Assembly (NCBI GenBank): GCA_018711625.1
Contig: DVID01000040.1
Location: 1 to 37,769, forward strand
From: Candidatus Limicola stercorigallinarum
GTDB taxonomy: Bacteria > Actinomycetota > Coriobacteriia > Coriobacteriales > Coriobacteriaceae
DNA length: 37,769 nt
Reading direction: 5' to 3'
The translations under genes were made by a program, and so were the position numbers. Below are positions 30,455 to 37,769 of the stretch, piece after piece; the first letter of the stretch is position 1; each line of letters begins with the position of its first letter. Under the pieces are notes generated by a model. The model was not told the origin of the DNA and ran no database searches. It worked only from the letters and a program-made list of their open reading frames with translations.

Positions 30455-32386
30455 ATGTTGAAGAAGGAATACCAACGCGCGACGCGCCTTGTCGCCACGG
30501 CGGGCCTGGGGCTCGCCCTCGCCGGCGGTTTTGCGCCTGTGATGGCGTTTGCGACAGACGCGCCTGTAGCCGCAGCGGCCGGTGAGGCCGCGTCCACAGC
30601 CGACACGACACAGGACCAGGAGCAGGAAACCGGCGAGGTGCCGGTCGCCCAGGCGGTGGCCACGGTCACCACGCCTGTCGAGGGCTCAACAACGGGCACC
30701 GTCAAGGGTTACTCATCGCTCGAGGCGGCGCTGACGGCTGCCAAGTCTGGCGACACTGTGACGCTGCAGCAGAACATCAACCGCGCCGTGACTATCACGA
30801 AAGATGACATCACGCTGGAGGGCAACAACAAGACCATCTCCGCCACCGGCGACGCCGTTACGGTGCAGGCGGACGGCGTGAAGCTCAAGAACCTCTCGGT
30901 CATCTCGGCCTCGGGCAACGCCTTCGTCGCCGGAACGGCGTCCAAGCCTGTCGCGCGAGTCGCTTTGGACCACTGCACGCTCCGCAACCTTAACGTGGCG
31001 CAGCAGGGCGAGGGCGCTGTGGTCATCTATGCGACGAGCGGCGCCTCGGTCACATATTCGAGCGCCCTTGGCGGTATCCGCATCGTTCAGGTGGGGAACA
31101 CCGCCTCCGCCGCTATCAGCGGCGTGAGTGAGTGCACCGTCGAGTTCGACCGCACCGCTGAGCCGCGCACGGGTGTTTACGTTGAGTGCAACGAGGCGTC
31201 CAGCGCGGCGGCTACTTCCGACCCGATCGCACCTGGCGACAATTCCATCATGGTCCCGAACAACGCCAGCACGTTCATTGATGTCAAAACCACCTCGGGC
31301 AAGAGCCTGTACGATTATGCGGCCGATGAGTATGGCGTGCAGGTTGATGGCACTGCGTGCTACTCCGCGTTTTACCATGCTGCCGAGAACGTCAAAGACG
31401 GTGGCACCATCAAGGTCGTGGGTGACCAAGTGCTTAACGTGTTCGCGATCGCACGCGACGTCACGTTCACGGTCGAAGCGACGGATGCCCAGTTCGCGCG
31501 TATCGTCGACGGGATAACGCAGTTGCCCTATCCCCAGTATCCTGTAAGCGTGAGCGGCCGGACCATCCGCGTCGGAGACGCCGCGCTGGGCGAGGTGGTC
31601 TCCATCGAGCAGGTCGAGGGCGGCCAGGTGACGGTTGAGACCAACAGGGTCGCGCCGGGCGAGAAGGTGACGCTCACCGTGAAGCCTGACGCGGGCAAGA
31701 AGGTCACGTCCATCGAGGTGACCGACGCCGAGGGCAACGCCATCAAGGTTGAGCAGGGCAGGGGCGGCACGTGGTCGTTCACCATGCCTGAGTCCGAGGT
31801 CACGGTGGCGGCCACGTTCGCATGCGACGGCGGCCTCCTGTGCCCGGTGCATGAGTTTGGCGATGTCCCCACGGACGCGTGGTATCACGCCCCCGTCGAT
31901 TGGGCGGTTGAGGAGGGGCTCCTCACCGGTTTTGCCAACGGCACGCTCGGCCCGGAGGTGACGCTCTCGCGCGGCCAGCTCGCCACGGTGCTGTATCGCC
32001 GGGCGGGCGAGCCCAAGGTCGATCTCTCCGTGCTCGAGGGCATCGGCGACCTCGATCCCAATGCATTCTACATCCGTGCGGTCGCCTGGGCGACTGAGGA
32101 GGGCGTCATCAAGGGCTACGGCGACGGTTCCGCGTTTGGCCCTGACGACCCCGTGACGCGTGAGCAGTTCGCGACCATCCTCTACCGCATGGCCGGCGAG
32201 CCTGAGACCGACTACAAGCTTGACTTCCCCGATGCGGACGACGCGACGGCGTATGCTGTCAAGGCTCTGAGCTGGGCGGTCGAGACGGGCGTGCTCGAGG
32301 GCTTCAACAACGGCGCGGCGCTCGCGCCCACCGGCGTCCTCAACCGCGCGATGTTCGTCACGATGCTGATGCGCATCAGCGAGTGA
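30455..32386 (+). CDS. Surface protein with beta-helix-like region and three SLH domains
   Basis: A 643-residue exported protein. The signal peptide has basic LKKEYQRATR, a hydrophobic core and a likely cut after AFA (about residue 33). A Thr/Gln/Glu linker follows. Residues about 85-260 look like a right-handed beta-helix (SSLEAALTAAKSGDTVTLQQN, ISATGDAVTVQADGVKLKNLSVISASG). A strand-rich repeat at about 393-455 (VAPGEKVTLTVKPDAGKKVTSIEV) is of the Gram-positive adhesin type. Three SLH domains end the protein: about 468-522 (FGDVPTDAWYHAPVDWAVEEG), 530-585 and 590-643. SLH domains bind pyruvylated wall polymers, so it is probably wall-bound. AAGGGGG supports the start at 30455. Confidence 0.82.
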   Translation: MLKKEYQRATRLVATAGLGLALAGGFAPVMAFATDAPVAAAAGEAASTADTTQDQEQETGEVPVAQAVATVTTPVEGSTTGTVKGYSSLEAALTAAKSGDTVTLQQNINRAVTITKDDITLEGNNKTISATGDAVTVQADGVKLKNLSVISASGNAFVAGTASKPVARVALDHCTLRNLNVAQQGEGAVVIYATSGASVTYSSALGGIRIVQVGNTASAAISGVSECTVEFDRTAEPRTGVYVECNEASSAAATSDPIAPGDNSIMVPNNASTFIDVKTTSGKSLYDYAADEYGVQVDGTACYSAFYHAAENVKDGGTIKVVGDQVLNVFAIARDVTFTVEATDAQFARIVDGITQLPYPQYPVSVSGRTIRVGDAALGEVVSIEQVEGGQVTVETNRVAPGEKVTLTVKPDAGKKVTSIEVTDAEGNAIKVEQGRGGTWSFTMPESEVTVAATFACDGGLLCPVHEFGDVPTDAWYHAPVDWAVEEGLLTGFANGTLGPEVTLSRGQLATVLYRRAGEPKVDLSVLEGIGDLDPNAFYIRAVAWATEEGVIKGYGDGSAFGPDDPVTREQFATILYRMAGEPETDYKLDFPDADDATAYAVKALSWAVETGVLEGFNNGAALAPTGVLNRAMFVTMLMRISE

Positions 32387-32429
32387 TCCGCGAGCAGAAT
32401 CCTCGGCACCGTTGAGATGATTGGCGTTT

Positions 32430-32458
32430 GGGGTCCGGCGTTCGCGTCGGGCCCCTTT
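32430..32458 (+). terminator. Rho-independent terminator of the SLH gene
   Basis: An 11-bp GC stem (GGGGTCCGGCG/CGTCGGGCCCC, with wobble pairs) is closed by a TTCG tetraloop and followed by TTT. It is 43 bp after the stop. The rest of the 312-bp gap to groES (32459-32594) is featureless up to the groES promoter. Confidence 0.85.
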
Positions 32459-32594
32459 CGTATGCAGATGCGGCAAGCGTGTGAGGTCCGCCGCCGTATG
32501 CGCCCGTCACATATGTGTCCAATGTGGCAGATTCCCTGCGCATCCTCGCAGCACAAAATCTAAGTGCCAATTAATAAGATTTTTTGCTCCATCG

Positions 32595-32623
32595 TTGTAT
32601 AAGTTCCAAAACGTGGGTACTAT
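32595..32623 (+). promoter_or_regulatory. Candidate promoter of groES
   Basis: TTGTAT (32595-32600) and TACTAT (32618-32623) have a 17-nt spacer, about 76 bp before the groES start. I find no CIRCE (TTAGCACTC dyad) or HAIR sequence here, so heat control, if any, uses another element. Confidence 0.45.
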
Positions 32624-32698
32624 TCTCAGCGTACGTAAAAGCATGGAGGTCGTGGGCGTCTGAGACGCTCGCGGCAACCGGCAAAGGAGGAATGCAGG

Positions 32699-32986
32699 AT
32701 GAGTCTCAAGCCGTTGGGAGATCGTGTTCTTATCAAGCCCGAGGCAGCCGAGCAGAAGACCGCCTCTGGTCTTTACATCGCCAGCAATGCGCAGGAGAAG
32801 CCGCAGCGTGGCGAGGTCATCGCCGTGGGCGCCGGCAAGCTTGCCGACAACGGCGAGCGTCTGCCCATCGACGTCAAGCCCGGCGACACCGTGATCTACG
32901 GCAAGTTTGGTGGCAACGAGGTCAAGATTGACGGGGAGGACTACCTCCTCATGCGTGCCGACGACATCTACGCAATCGTGGAGTAA
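32699..32986 (+). CDS. groES: Co-chaperonin GroES
   Basis: A 95-residue Cpn10. It has the N-terminal KPLGDRVLIKPEAAEQKTASGLYIASNAQEKPQRGEV pattern with a mobile loop, and the closing strand DGEDYLLMRADDIYAIVE. It forms the heptameric lid of GroEL and sits directly upstream of groEL with an 82-bp gap. AAAGGAGG supports the start. Confidence 0.97.
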   Translation: MSLKPLGDRVLIKPEAAEQKTASGLYIASNAQEKPQRGEVIAVGAGKLADNGERLPIDVKPGDTVIYGKFGGNEVKIDGEDYLLMRADDIYAIVE

Positions 32987-33068
32987 CGCGCTCGCCAGTC
33001 TAACCGCTTTTTGTAACGCACGCGAAGTGCAATGACTTCGCACATTCACTTCATGGAGGAATCGCACC

Positions 33069-34706
33069 ATGGCAAAAGATATTACGTTTGACACCGCTGC
33101 GCGCACCAAGCTCGCCCGTGGCGTGAACAAGCTGGCTGACGCCGTTACCGTTACGATGGGTCCCAAGGGCCGCTATGTGGCGCTTGAGCGCTCCTATGGT
33201 GCTCCCACCATCACCAACGACGGTGTTTCGGTGGCCAAGGAGATCGAGCTTGAGGACAAGATCGAGAACATGGGCGCTCAGCTGGTGAAGGAGGTCGCCA
33301 CCAAGACCAACGACACCGTGGGTGACGGCACCACCACCGCGACCCTGCTCGCGCAGGTTATCGTGAACGACGGCCTTAAGAACGTCGCTGCTGGCGCTAA
33401 CCCGCTCGCTATCCGTCGCGGCATCGACAAGGCTGTGCGCGCTGCCGTTGAAGAGATGAAGAAGCAGGCCCAGCCCGTTGAGACCAAGGAGCAGATCGCT
33501 TCCGTCGGTACCATTTCGGCCGGCGACCCCAACGTGGGCAACAAGATTTCCGACGCTATGGATGTTGTGGGCAAGGATGGCGTTATCACCGTTGAGGACG
33601 GCCAGACCTTCGACATCACCATCGACACCGTTGAGGGCATGCAGTTCGACAAGGGCTATGTCTCCGCGTACTTCGTGACCGACAACGACCGCATGGAGGC
33701 CGTGCTCAAGGATCCGTACATCCTTATCACCGACCAGAAGATCTCGAACGTGCAGGACATCATGCCTGTGCTCGAGGCTGTTTCCCGCGCTGGCAAGAGC
33801 CTCCTCATCATCGCTGAGGACATCGAGGGCGAGGCGCTGCCTACGCTCGTGCTCAACAAGATCCGCGGCGCGCTCAACGTGTGCGCTGTGAAGGCTCCTG
33901 GTTACGGCGACCGTCGTAAGCGCATGCTCGAGGACATCGCCATCCTCACCGGTGGCCAGGCTGCGCTTGACGAGCTGGGCATCAAGATCGCCGACATCAC
34001 GGCCGACATGCTCGGTACCGCAAAGACTGTCACCATCACCAAGGACAACACCACCATCGTGGGCGGCACCGGCAGCAAGGAGGCCATCGAGGCCCGCGTC
34101 GCGCAGATCAAGGCCGAGCTCGAGCACACCGACTCCGAGTTTGACCGCGAGAAGCTCCAGGAGCGTCTGGCCAAGCTCTCCGGCGGCGTTGCCGTGATCA
34201 AGGTTGGTGCTGCTACCGAGACCGAGCTTAAGGAGATCAAGCATCGCGTTGAGGATGCCCTCCAGGCTACCCGCGCTGCTGTTGAAGAGGGTATCGTCGC
34301 TGGTGGCGGCGTGGCCTTCATGGATGCTGCGCCTGCGCTCGACAGCATCGAGATTGACGACCCCGAGGAGCAGATCGGCGTCGACATCGTGAAGAAGGCG
34401 CTCACCGCCCCGGTTGCAACCATCGCCAAGAATGCTGGCTTTGAGGGTGCCGTTGTGGTGGACAAGGTTGCGAGCCTGCCGGCTGGCCAGGGTCTCAACT
34501 CCGCTACGGGCGAGTGGGGCGACATGATCAAGATGGGCGTGCTCGACCCGGTGAAGGTTACGCGCACCACGCTCCAGAACGCAGCCTCTGTTGCGTCGCT
34601 CATCCTCATCACTGAGGCCACCGTTACCGATGTGCCGAAGAACACTCAGCTTGAGGATGCTATCGCCGCTGCTACCGCCAATGCACAGGGTGGCGGCATG
34701 TACTAA
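33069..34706 (+). CDS. groEL: Chaperonin GroEL
   Basis: A 545-residue Cpn60 of normal length. The ATP-binding motif [13 protein letters not shown] and the catalytic region are intact, as is [27 protein letters not shown] near the N-terminus. The C-terminus is short (AQGGGMY) and lacks the long GGM repeats of many homologues. It is a cytoplasmic ATP-driven folding chamber. TGGAGG upstream supports the start. Confidence 0.97.
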   Translation: MAKDITFDTAARTKLARGVNKLADAVTVTMGPKGRYVALERSYGAPTITNDGVSVAKEIELEDKIENMGAQLVKEVATKTNDTVGDGTTTATLLAQVIVNDGLKNVAAGANPLAIRRGIDKAVRAAVEEMKKQAQPVETKEQIASVGTISAGDPNVGNKISDAMDVVGKDGVITVEDGQTFDITIDTVEGMQFDKGYVSAYFVTDNDRMEAVLKDPYILITDQKISNVQDIMPVLEAVSRAGKSLLIIAEDIEGEALPTLVLNKIRGALNVCAVKAPGYGDRRKRMLEDIAILTGGQAALDELGIKIADITADMLGTAKTVTITKDNTTIVGGTGSKEAIEARVAQIKAELEHTDSEFDREKLQERLAKLSGGVAVIKVGAATETELKEIKHRVEDALQATRAAVEEGIVAGGGVAFMDAAPALDSIEIDDPEEQIGVDIVKKALTAPVATIAKNAGFEGAVVVDKVASLPAGQGLNSATGEWGDMIKMGVLDPVKVTRTTLQNAASVASLILITEATVTDVPKNTQLEDAIAAATANAQGGGMY

Positions 34707-34731
34707 GCCGTAACGGCTAAAAGCTCCCAAC

Positions 34732-34810
34732 GTAGCCCCGCGGTTTTCCTCCGCGCGTGGTCCTCGGCCTTTGGCCTGTGGAAACGCGCTTCGGATTACC
34801 GCGGGGCTAC
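34732..34810. repeat. Tandem structured element, copy A
   Basis: GTAGCCCCGCGGT (34732-34744) pairs perfectly with ACCGCGGGGCTAC (34798-34810). Inside, GCGCGT pairs with ACGCGC and the tip is TCGGCCTTTGGCCTG. It shares its tip and outline with copy B. The 357-bp gap 34707-35063 after groEL contains no gene; a small dyad (AGCCG/CGGCT) near the groEL stop and a weak GGATA/TATCC stem lie between or before the copies. Confidence 0.6.
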
Positions 34811-34861
34811 TGCGCTTTTGGCCGGGTGCAGGCGGGAGGATGGATAACTCCTATCCGCAGG

Positions 34862-34938
34862 AAGCCTACGGGGTTCCCGTGCGGACGTTCTCGGCCTTCG
34901 GCCTGCGGATTGTCCGCCCAGGAATCCCCGTGGGCTTT
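34862..34938. repeat. Tandem structured element, copy B
   Basis: AAGCC-T-ACGGGG-TTCC (34862-34877) pairs with GGAA-T-CCCCGT-G-GGCTT (34921-34937), with a T-G wobble and one bulge. Inside, GCGGAC pairs with GTCCGC and the tip is TCGGCCTTCGGCCTG. It is similar to copy A, but the stem bases differ on both sides in a compensating way, so structure seems to be conserved. Confidence 0.6.
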
Positions 34939-35063
34939 CTGTGGTTACATTCTTGATGCGGCTCGGGGCAAAGGTGAACCGAGGCGCAGTCGTCTTCCGA
35001 TGTACAATAATGCGGTTGCATATGATGAGCCGGCGTGTCCGGGGTGCGTAGGGGAGAGGTCTC

Positions 35064-36329
35064 ATGGCACAAAAGCACGATATGCTCGATGACATCATTG
35101 ATATCTCGAAGGGCATCGGTAGCTTGAAGGATCCGCTTGGCGGCTTGACTGATGCGTTTTTAGGTGCCACCGACCCGAATGCGCCCGAGTGGAATCCGGC
35201 CGATTACAAGGAGCGCCCGCGCGCCAATACCATTCCGTGCTTGGCGTGCAAGTATGAGAAGAGCTCGTGCACGAAGTGCGTTGATGTGTGCCCTGTTGAC
35301 GCTATTGAAATTGAGGATGGCGGCATCGACATTCACGATAACTGCCGTAAATGTGGTTTGTGCGTACCCGTGTGTCCTACCGAGGTGTTTGTCTCGCCCA
35401 AGCTGCAGCCCAAAAAAGTGTACGACGCGGTTGCGCGTGCCGCTGCCTCGCATGAGACGGCCTATGTTACGTGCACGCGCGCATTGCGCCGCATCCCGCG
35501 TGAAAACGAGGTGGTTCTTGCCTGCGTGGGCGACATCACGCCCGAGACGTGGTTCTCCATTTTGGTCGATTACCCCAACGTGAGCGTGTATCTGCCGCTG
35601 GGAATCTGCGATAAATGCCGCAATCCTCAGGGCGAGGAGCTTTTGGGGAACGCAATCGCCCAGGCGGAGGAATGGGCAGGTGTTGGCATGGGGCTTGAGG
35701 TGGAGGCGGGTGCGCTCACCTGCAAGAAGCGCCGTGAGTTTGAGCGCAAGGAGTTCATGGACAACATCATGCGCACGACTGGCCTGACCGTTTCTAAGCT
35801 TAATCCTGCAACGGCGGCTATCACTACGGTGGCTCAACGCTTGAAGGAGCACAATAGCCGCATTGCCGCGCTGGAGCGTTCGCTCAATAAGGCAACGGGT
35901 ACCACCACACAAAAGCGGCGCCGCATCCTCACACAGGGCAGGCAGCTTTTGCTTTCGTCGCTGCAAACGCATCCCGATTTGGCTCAGAATATTGAGATAA
36001 CAACGCCTACCTGTGATTTTGCAAAGTGTACGCTCTGCGGCGAATGTGTTCGCGCTTGCCCCACCTATGCGTGCGACCTGGTGGGAGCAGGGCGTTTTTC
36101 GCTTGAGCCCACGTATTGTGTGGGTTGCGGTTTGTGTGTTGAGGTGTGCGGGGAGCATGCGCTTACCATGGAGACACACGATGCGCGTGACCTGATTGTG
36201 CCCGATCCCGAGGCTGAAAAGAAAAAGGCCGAGGCGGCAAAGGCGCATGAGGAGGCGGAGCGCATGAAAGCCGAGGCTAAGAAGAAGCTTGGCAAGGTGC
36301 TCGACCAGGTGGAGAAGCTCAACAAATAG
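35064..36329 (+). CDS. Polyferredoxin-like protein with four [4Fe-4S] motifs
   Basis: A 421-residue protein. Two ferredoxin motifs stand near the N-terminus (Cys59-76; CRKCGLCVPVCP at 94-105) and two near the C-terminus (KCTLCGECVRACP, Cys322-332; YCVGCGLCVEVCG, Cys352-362). Between them is a domain with further cysteines (TCTRAL, LACVG, GICDKC) of the sort seen in electron-transfer subunits that join ferredoxins to other redox partners. A charged coiled coil (about 376-421, rich in Lys/Ala/Glu) ends it. No membrane segment. AGGGGAGAGG supports the start. Possible -10 TACAAT at 35003. The redox partner is unknown. Confidence 0.75.
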   Translation: MAQKHDMLDDIIDISKGIGSLKDPLGGLTDAFLGATDPNAPEWNPADYKERPRANTIPCLACKYEKSSCTKCVDVCPVDAIEIEDGGIDIHDNCRKCGLCVPVCPTEVFVSPKLQPKKVYDAVARAAASHETAYVTCTRALRRIPRENEVVLACVGDITPETWFSILVDYPNVSVYLPLGICDKCRNPQGEELLGNAIAQAEEWAGVGMGLEVEAGALTCKKRREFERKEFMDNIMRTTGLTVSKLNPATAAITTVAQRLKEHNSRIAALERSLNKATGTTTQKRRRILTQGRQLLLSSLQTHPDLAQNIEITTPTCDFAKCTLCGECVRACPTYACDLVGAGRFSLEPTYCVGCGLCVEVCGEHALTMETHDARDLIVPDPEAEKKKAEAAKAHEEAERMKAEAKKKLGKVLDQVEKLNK

Positions 36330-36471
36330 TGCGAGTCGCGCTCGGCTTGGCAACACGAGCGCACCTTTGTATGCATGCTGCTGCAGCCGGGGTGGACGAT
36401 TCGCGCTTAGCATCCCAATTTCGTACAATGGGGTGGTTTACTCAAACGTTCTATGAGGAAGGAAGTGCCTC

Positions 36472-37548
36472 GTGGCTCTTTCCATCGGTATTGTGGGCCT
36501 GCCCAACGTGGGCAAGTCGACGCTCTTTACGGCGCTCACTAAAAAGGGCGGTCTCGCTGCCAACTACCCCTTCGCCACGATTGATCCCAACGTAGGCGTG
36601 GTGGATGTACCCGATGACCGTCTGCAAAAGCTGGCCGACATTGTGCACCCCGGACGCATCGTGCCGGCAACGGTTGAGTTTGTGGACATCGCTGGCTTGG
36701 TGAAAGGTGCTAACGAGGGCGAGGGTCTGGGCAACCAGTTCTTGGCCAATATTCGTGAGACCGACGCTATTTGCGAGGTCGTGCGTTACTTCAAGGATCC
36801 AAACGTGATGCGCGAGGTGGGTCGCACAGGAGCGTTTGTTGACCCTGCTGCCGATGCCGACACCATCATGACGGAGCTCATTCTGGCCGACCTTGGCTCG
36901 CTTGAGAAACAGCTTCCCAAGCTTGAGAAAGAGGCCAAGCGCGACCACGAGCTTATGCCCAAGTTTGAGGTGGCAAAGCGCCTGGTTGCATGGCTCAATG
37001 ACGGCAACCGTGCGGCGACCATGGAGATGACACCCGAGGAGCGCGCTGCGGCAAAGGGCCTCTTCCTGCTGACGATGAAGCCCATCCTGTACGTTGCAAA
37101 TGTGGACGAGGATATGCTCACCGAGGAGCTTGCGCCCATTGACGGGGTAACCCCTATTCCCATCTGCGCCAAGGTGGAGGCCGAGCTTTCGGAGCTCGAT
37201 CCCGAGGAGGCGGCCGAGTACCTTGAGACGCTCGGGCTTGAACGTCCTGGCCTGGAGGTGCTTGCGCAAGCGGCGTATAGCCTGTTGGGGCTGCAGTCGT
37301 TCTTTACGGCCGGCGAGATGGAAGTCAAGGCGTGGACGGTGCGCAAGGGTGCTACCGCTCCGCAGGCCGCGGGTACGATTCACTCCGATTTTGAGCGTGG
37401 CTTCATTAAAGCCGAGGTCATTGCCTACGATGATTACATCGCTTTGGGTGGCGAACAGGGTGCCAAGGCGGCCGGTAAGCTGCGCATGGAGGGCAAAGAG
37501 TACGTGATGGCCGATGGCGACGTGGTGCACTTCCGCTTTAACGTGTAG
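36472..37548 (+). CDS. ychF: Redox-regulated ATPase YchF (Obg family)
   Basis: A 358-residue P-loop protein. The G1 motif is GLPNVGKST (9-17), G3 is DIAGLVKGAN, and the C-terminal TGS-like domain includes FFTAGEMEVKAWTVRKGATAPQAAGTIHSDFERGFIKAEV. The usual G4 NKxD is absent, as in all YchF, which prefer ATP. It binds ribosomes and is linked to oxidative stress. GTG start at 36472 with GGAAGG upstream; a possible -10 TACAAT is at 36424. Confidence 0.95.
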   Translation: MALSIGIVGLPNVGKSTLFTALTKKGGLAANYPFATIDPNVGVVDVPDDRLQKLADIVHPGRIVPATVEFVDIAGLVKGANEGEGLGNQFLANIRETDAICEVVRYFKDPNVMREVGRTGAFVDPAADADTIMTELILADLGSLEKQLPKLEKEAKRDHELMPKFEVAKRLVAWLNDGNRAATMEMTPEERAAAKGLFLLTMKPILYVANVDEDMLTEELAPIDGVTPIPICAKVEAELSELDPEEAAEYLETLGLERPGLEVLAQAAYSLLGLQSFFTAGEMEVKAWTVRKGATAPQAAGTIHSDFERGFIKAEVIAYDDYIALGGEQGAKAAGKLRMEGKEYVMADGDVVHFRFNV

Positions 37549-37620
37549 GCGGGTGTGGCGTAGCCAAGGTTTGCCGCATGCCATGCCCATAAGCACGGTA
37601 TGCAGGGAGGTAGAAAACGC

Positions 37621-37769
37621 ATGTTGTTTCGATATGGCAAGAAAAGCGGGTACATGGGCATCGCCTTGCTCGTATTGGCCGTTATTCCGCTGATTGTTGC
37701 TGCGATTTTCGTGCCCCAAATGGCCGACGAGATTCCCATGAAGTTCAACGCTGCCGGCGAGGTGACGCG
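37621..37769 (+). CDS. DUF1648/SdpI-like membrane protein (N-terminus only)
   Basis: The first 49 codons are in the window. After a basic start (MLFRYGKKSG) comes one membrane helix (YMGIALLVLAVIPLIVAAIFV), then QMADEIPMKFNAAGEVT. The phrase IPMKFNAAGEV is the DUF1648 signature (usually followed by D-x-W/G), seen in SdpI-type and related proteins. GGGAGG supports the start. The gene continues beyond the right edge. Confidence 0.7.
   Translation, partial: MLFRYGKKSGYMGIALLVLAVIPLIVAAIFVPQMADEIPMKFNAAGEVT

Noticed and set aside
30713-32476. 587-codon open frame antisense to the SLH protein
   Set aside because: Composition is Arg/His/Asp-rich without family character or ribosome site; the SLH gene explains the region.
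32459-32698. CIRCE or HAIR heat-shock operator upstream of groES
   Set aside because: No TTAGCACTC-n9-GAGTGCTAA or CTTGAGT-n7-ACTCAAG dyad is present, even loosely.
33051-34730. 559-codon open frame antisense to groEL
   Set aside because: Exact shadow of a conserved gene, with no ribosome site and no recognisable domain.

Overview
The window is a GC-rich bacterial chromosome segment, closely packed, with many GTG starts and strong Shine-Dalgarno sites. The gene set suggests an anaerobic gut actinobacterium of the class Coriobacteriia, probably Collinsella or a near relative (inference from families and style, not a database match). Pointers are an AmaP/DUF2273/Asp23 cell-envelope triad, an SLH surface protein, a very large protein with two BcrAD/BadFG-type activase domains, an unassigned four-cluster ferredoxin, type III pantothenate kinase and a groES-groEL pair without a visible CIRCE box. 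No rRNA, tRNA, complete insertion sequence, prophage or CRISPR array is visible.

Layout. 1-88: start of a flavodoxin-fold reductase (minus). 89-575: non-coding, with an inverted-repeat element. 576-3807 (minus): response regulator, two tiny overlapping ORFs, an ABC-2-type permease with no ATPase gene beside it, and a histidine kinase. 3885-7917: RlmA-like rRNA methyltransferase (minus), YbjN-like protein, ZIP metal transporter, HAD phosphatase and a pyridoxamine-phosphate-oxidase-fold protein. 7918-8435: non-coding, with a second inverted-repeat element and a 21-bp palindrome. 8436-13926: TetR regulator overlapping a 1592-residue activase/dehydratase-like protein that may be a fused plasmalogen synthase. 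14252-18251: coaX (minus), an OPT-family transporter, a NifU-like scaffold and lgt. 18352-22640 (minus): a Na+/K+-ATPase-like P-type ATPase followed by two TrkA-type proteins. 23066-25747: YebC and the AmaP/DUF2273/Asp23 operon. 25748-28567: a methionine ABC importer operon (metN-metI-metQ) behind a methionine-rich leader ORF and overlapping hairpins. 28568-30253: a third inverted-repeat element and an M20 amidohydrolase (minus). 30455-37769: SLH protein, groES, groEL, two tandem related hairpins, polyferredoxin, ychF and the start of a DUF1648-type membrane protein.

The most interesting signal is upstream of metN. A promoter-like sequence ends about 7 nt before an ATG, so the transcript may be leaderless. 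That ATG opens a 40-codon ORF with a dense Met cluster (MMMAMAMEM). The ORF stops exactly at the first of two mutually exclusive GC hairpins; the second resembles a terminator. This has the layout of a ribosome-mediated methionine attenuator. The MetN it would control has no room for the C-terminal NIL domain through which other MetN proteins sense methionine, so sensing may have moved to the RNA. Other items worth a second look are the activase protein with its palindromic operator, the Na+/K+-ATPase-like/TrkA/TrkA operon, the micro-ORFs before the orphan permease, three REPIN-like elements of unrelated sequence but similar design, two tandem hairpins with compensating base changes, and a decayed 12-bp repeat array.
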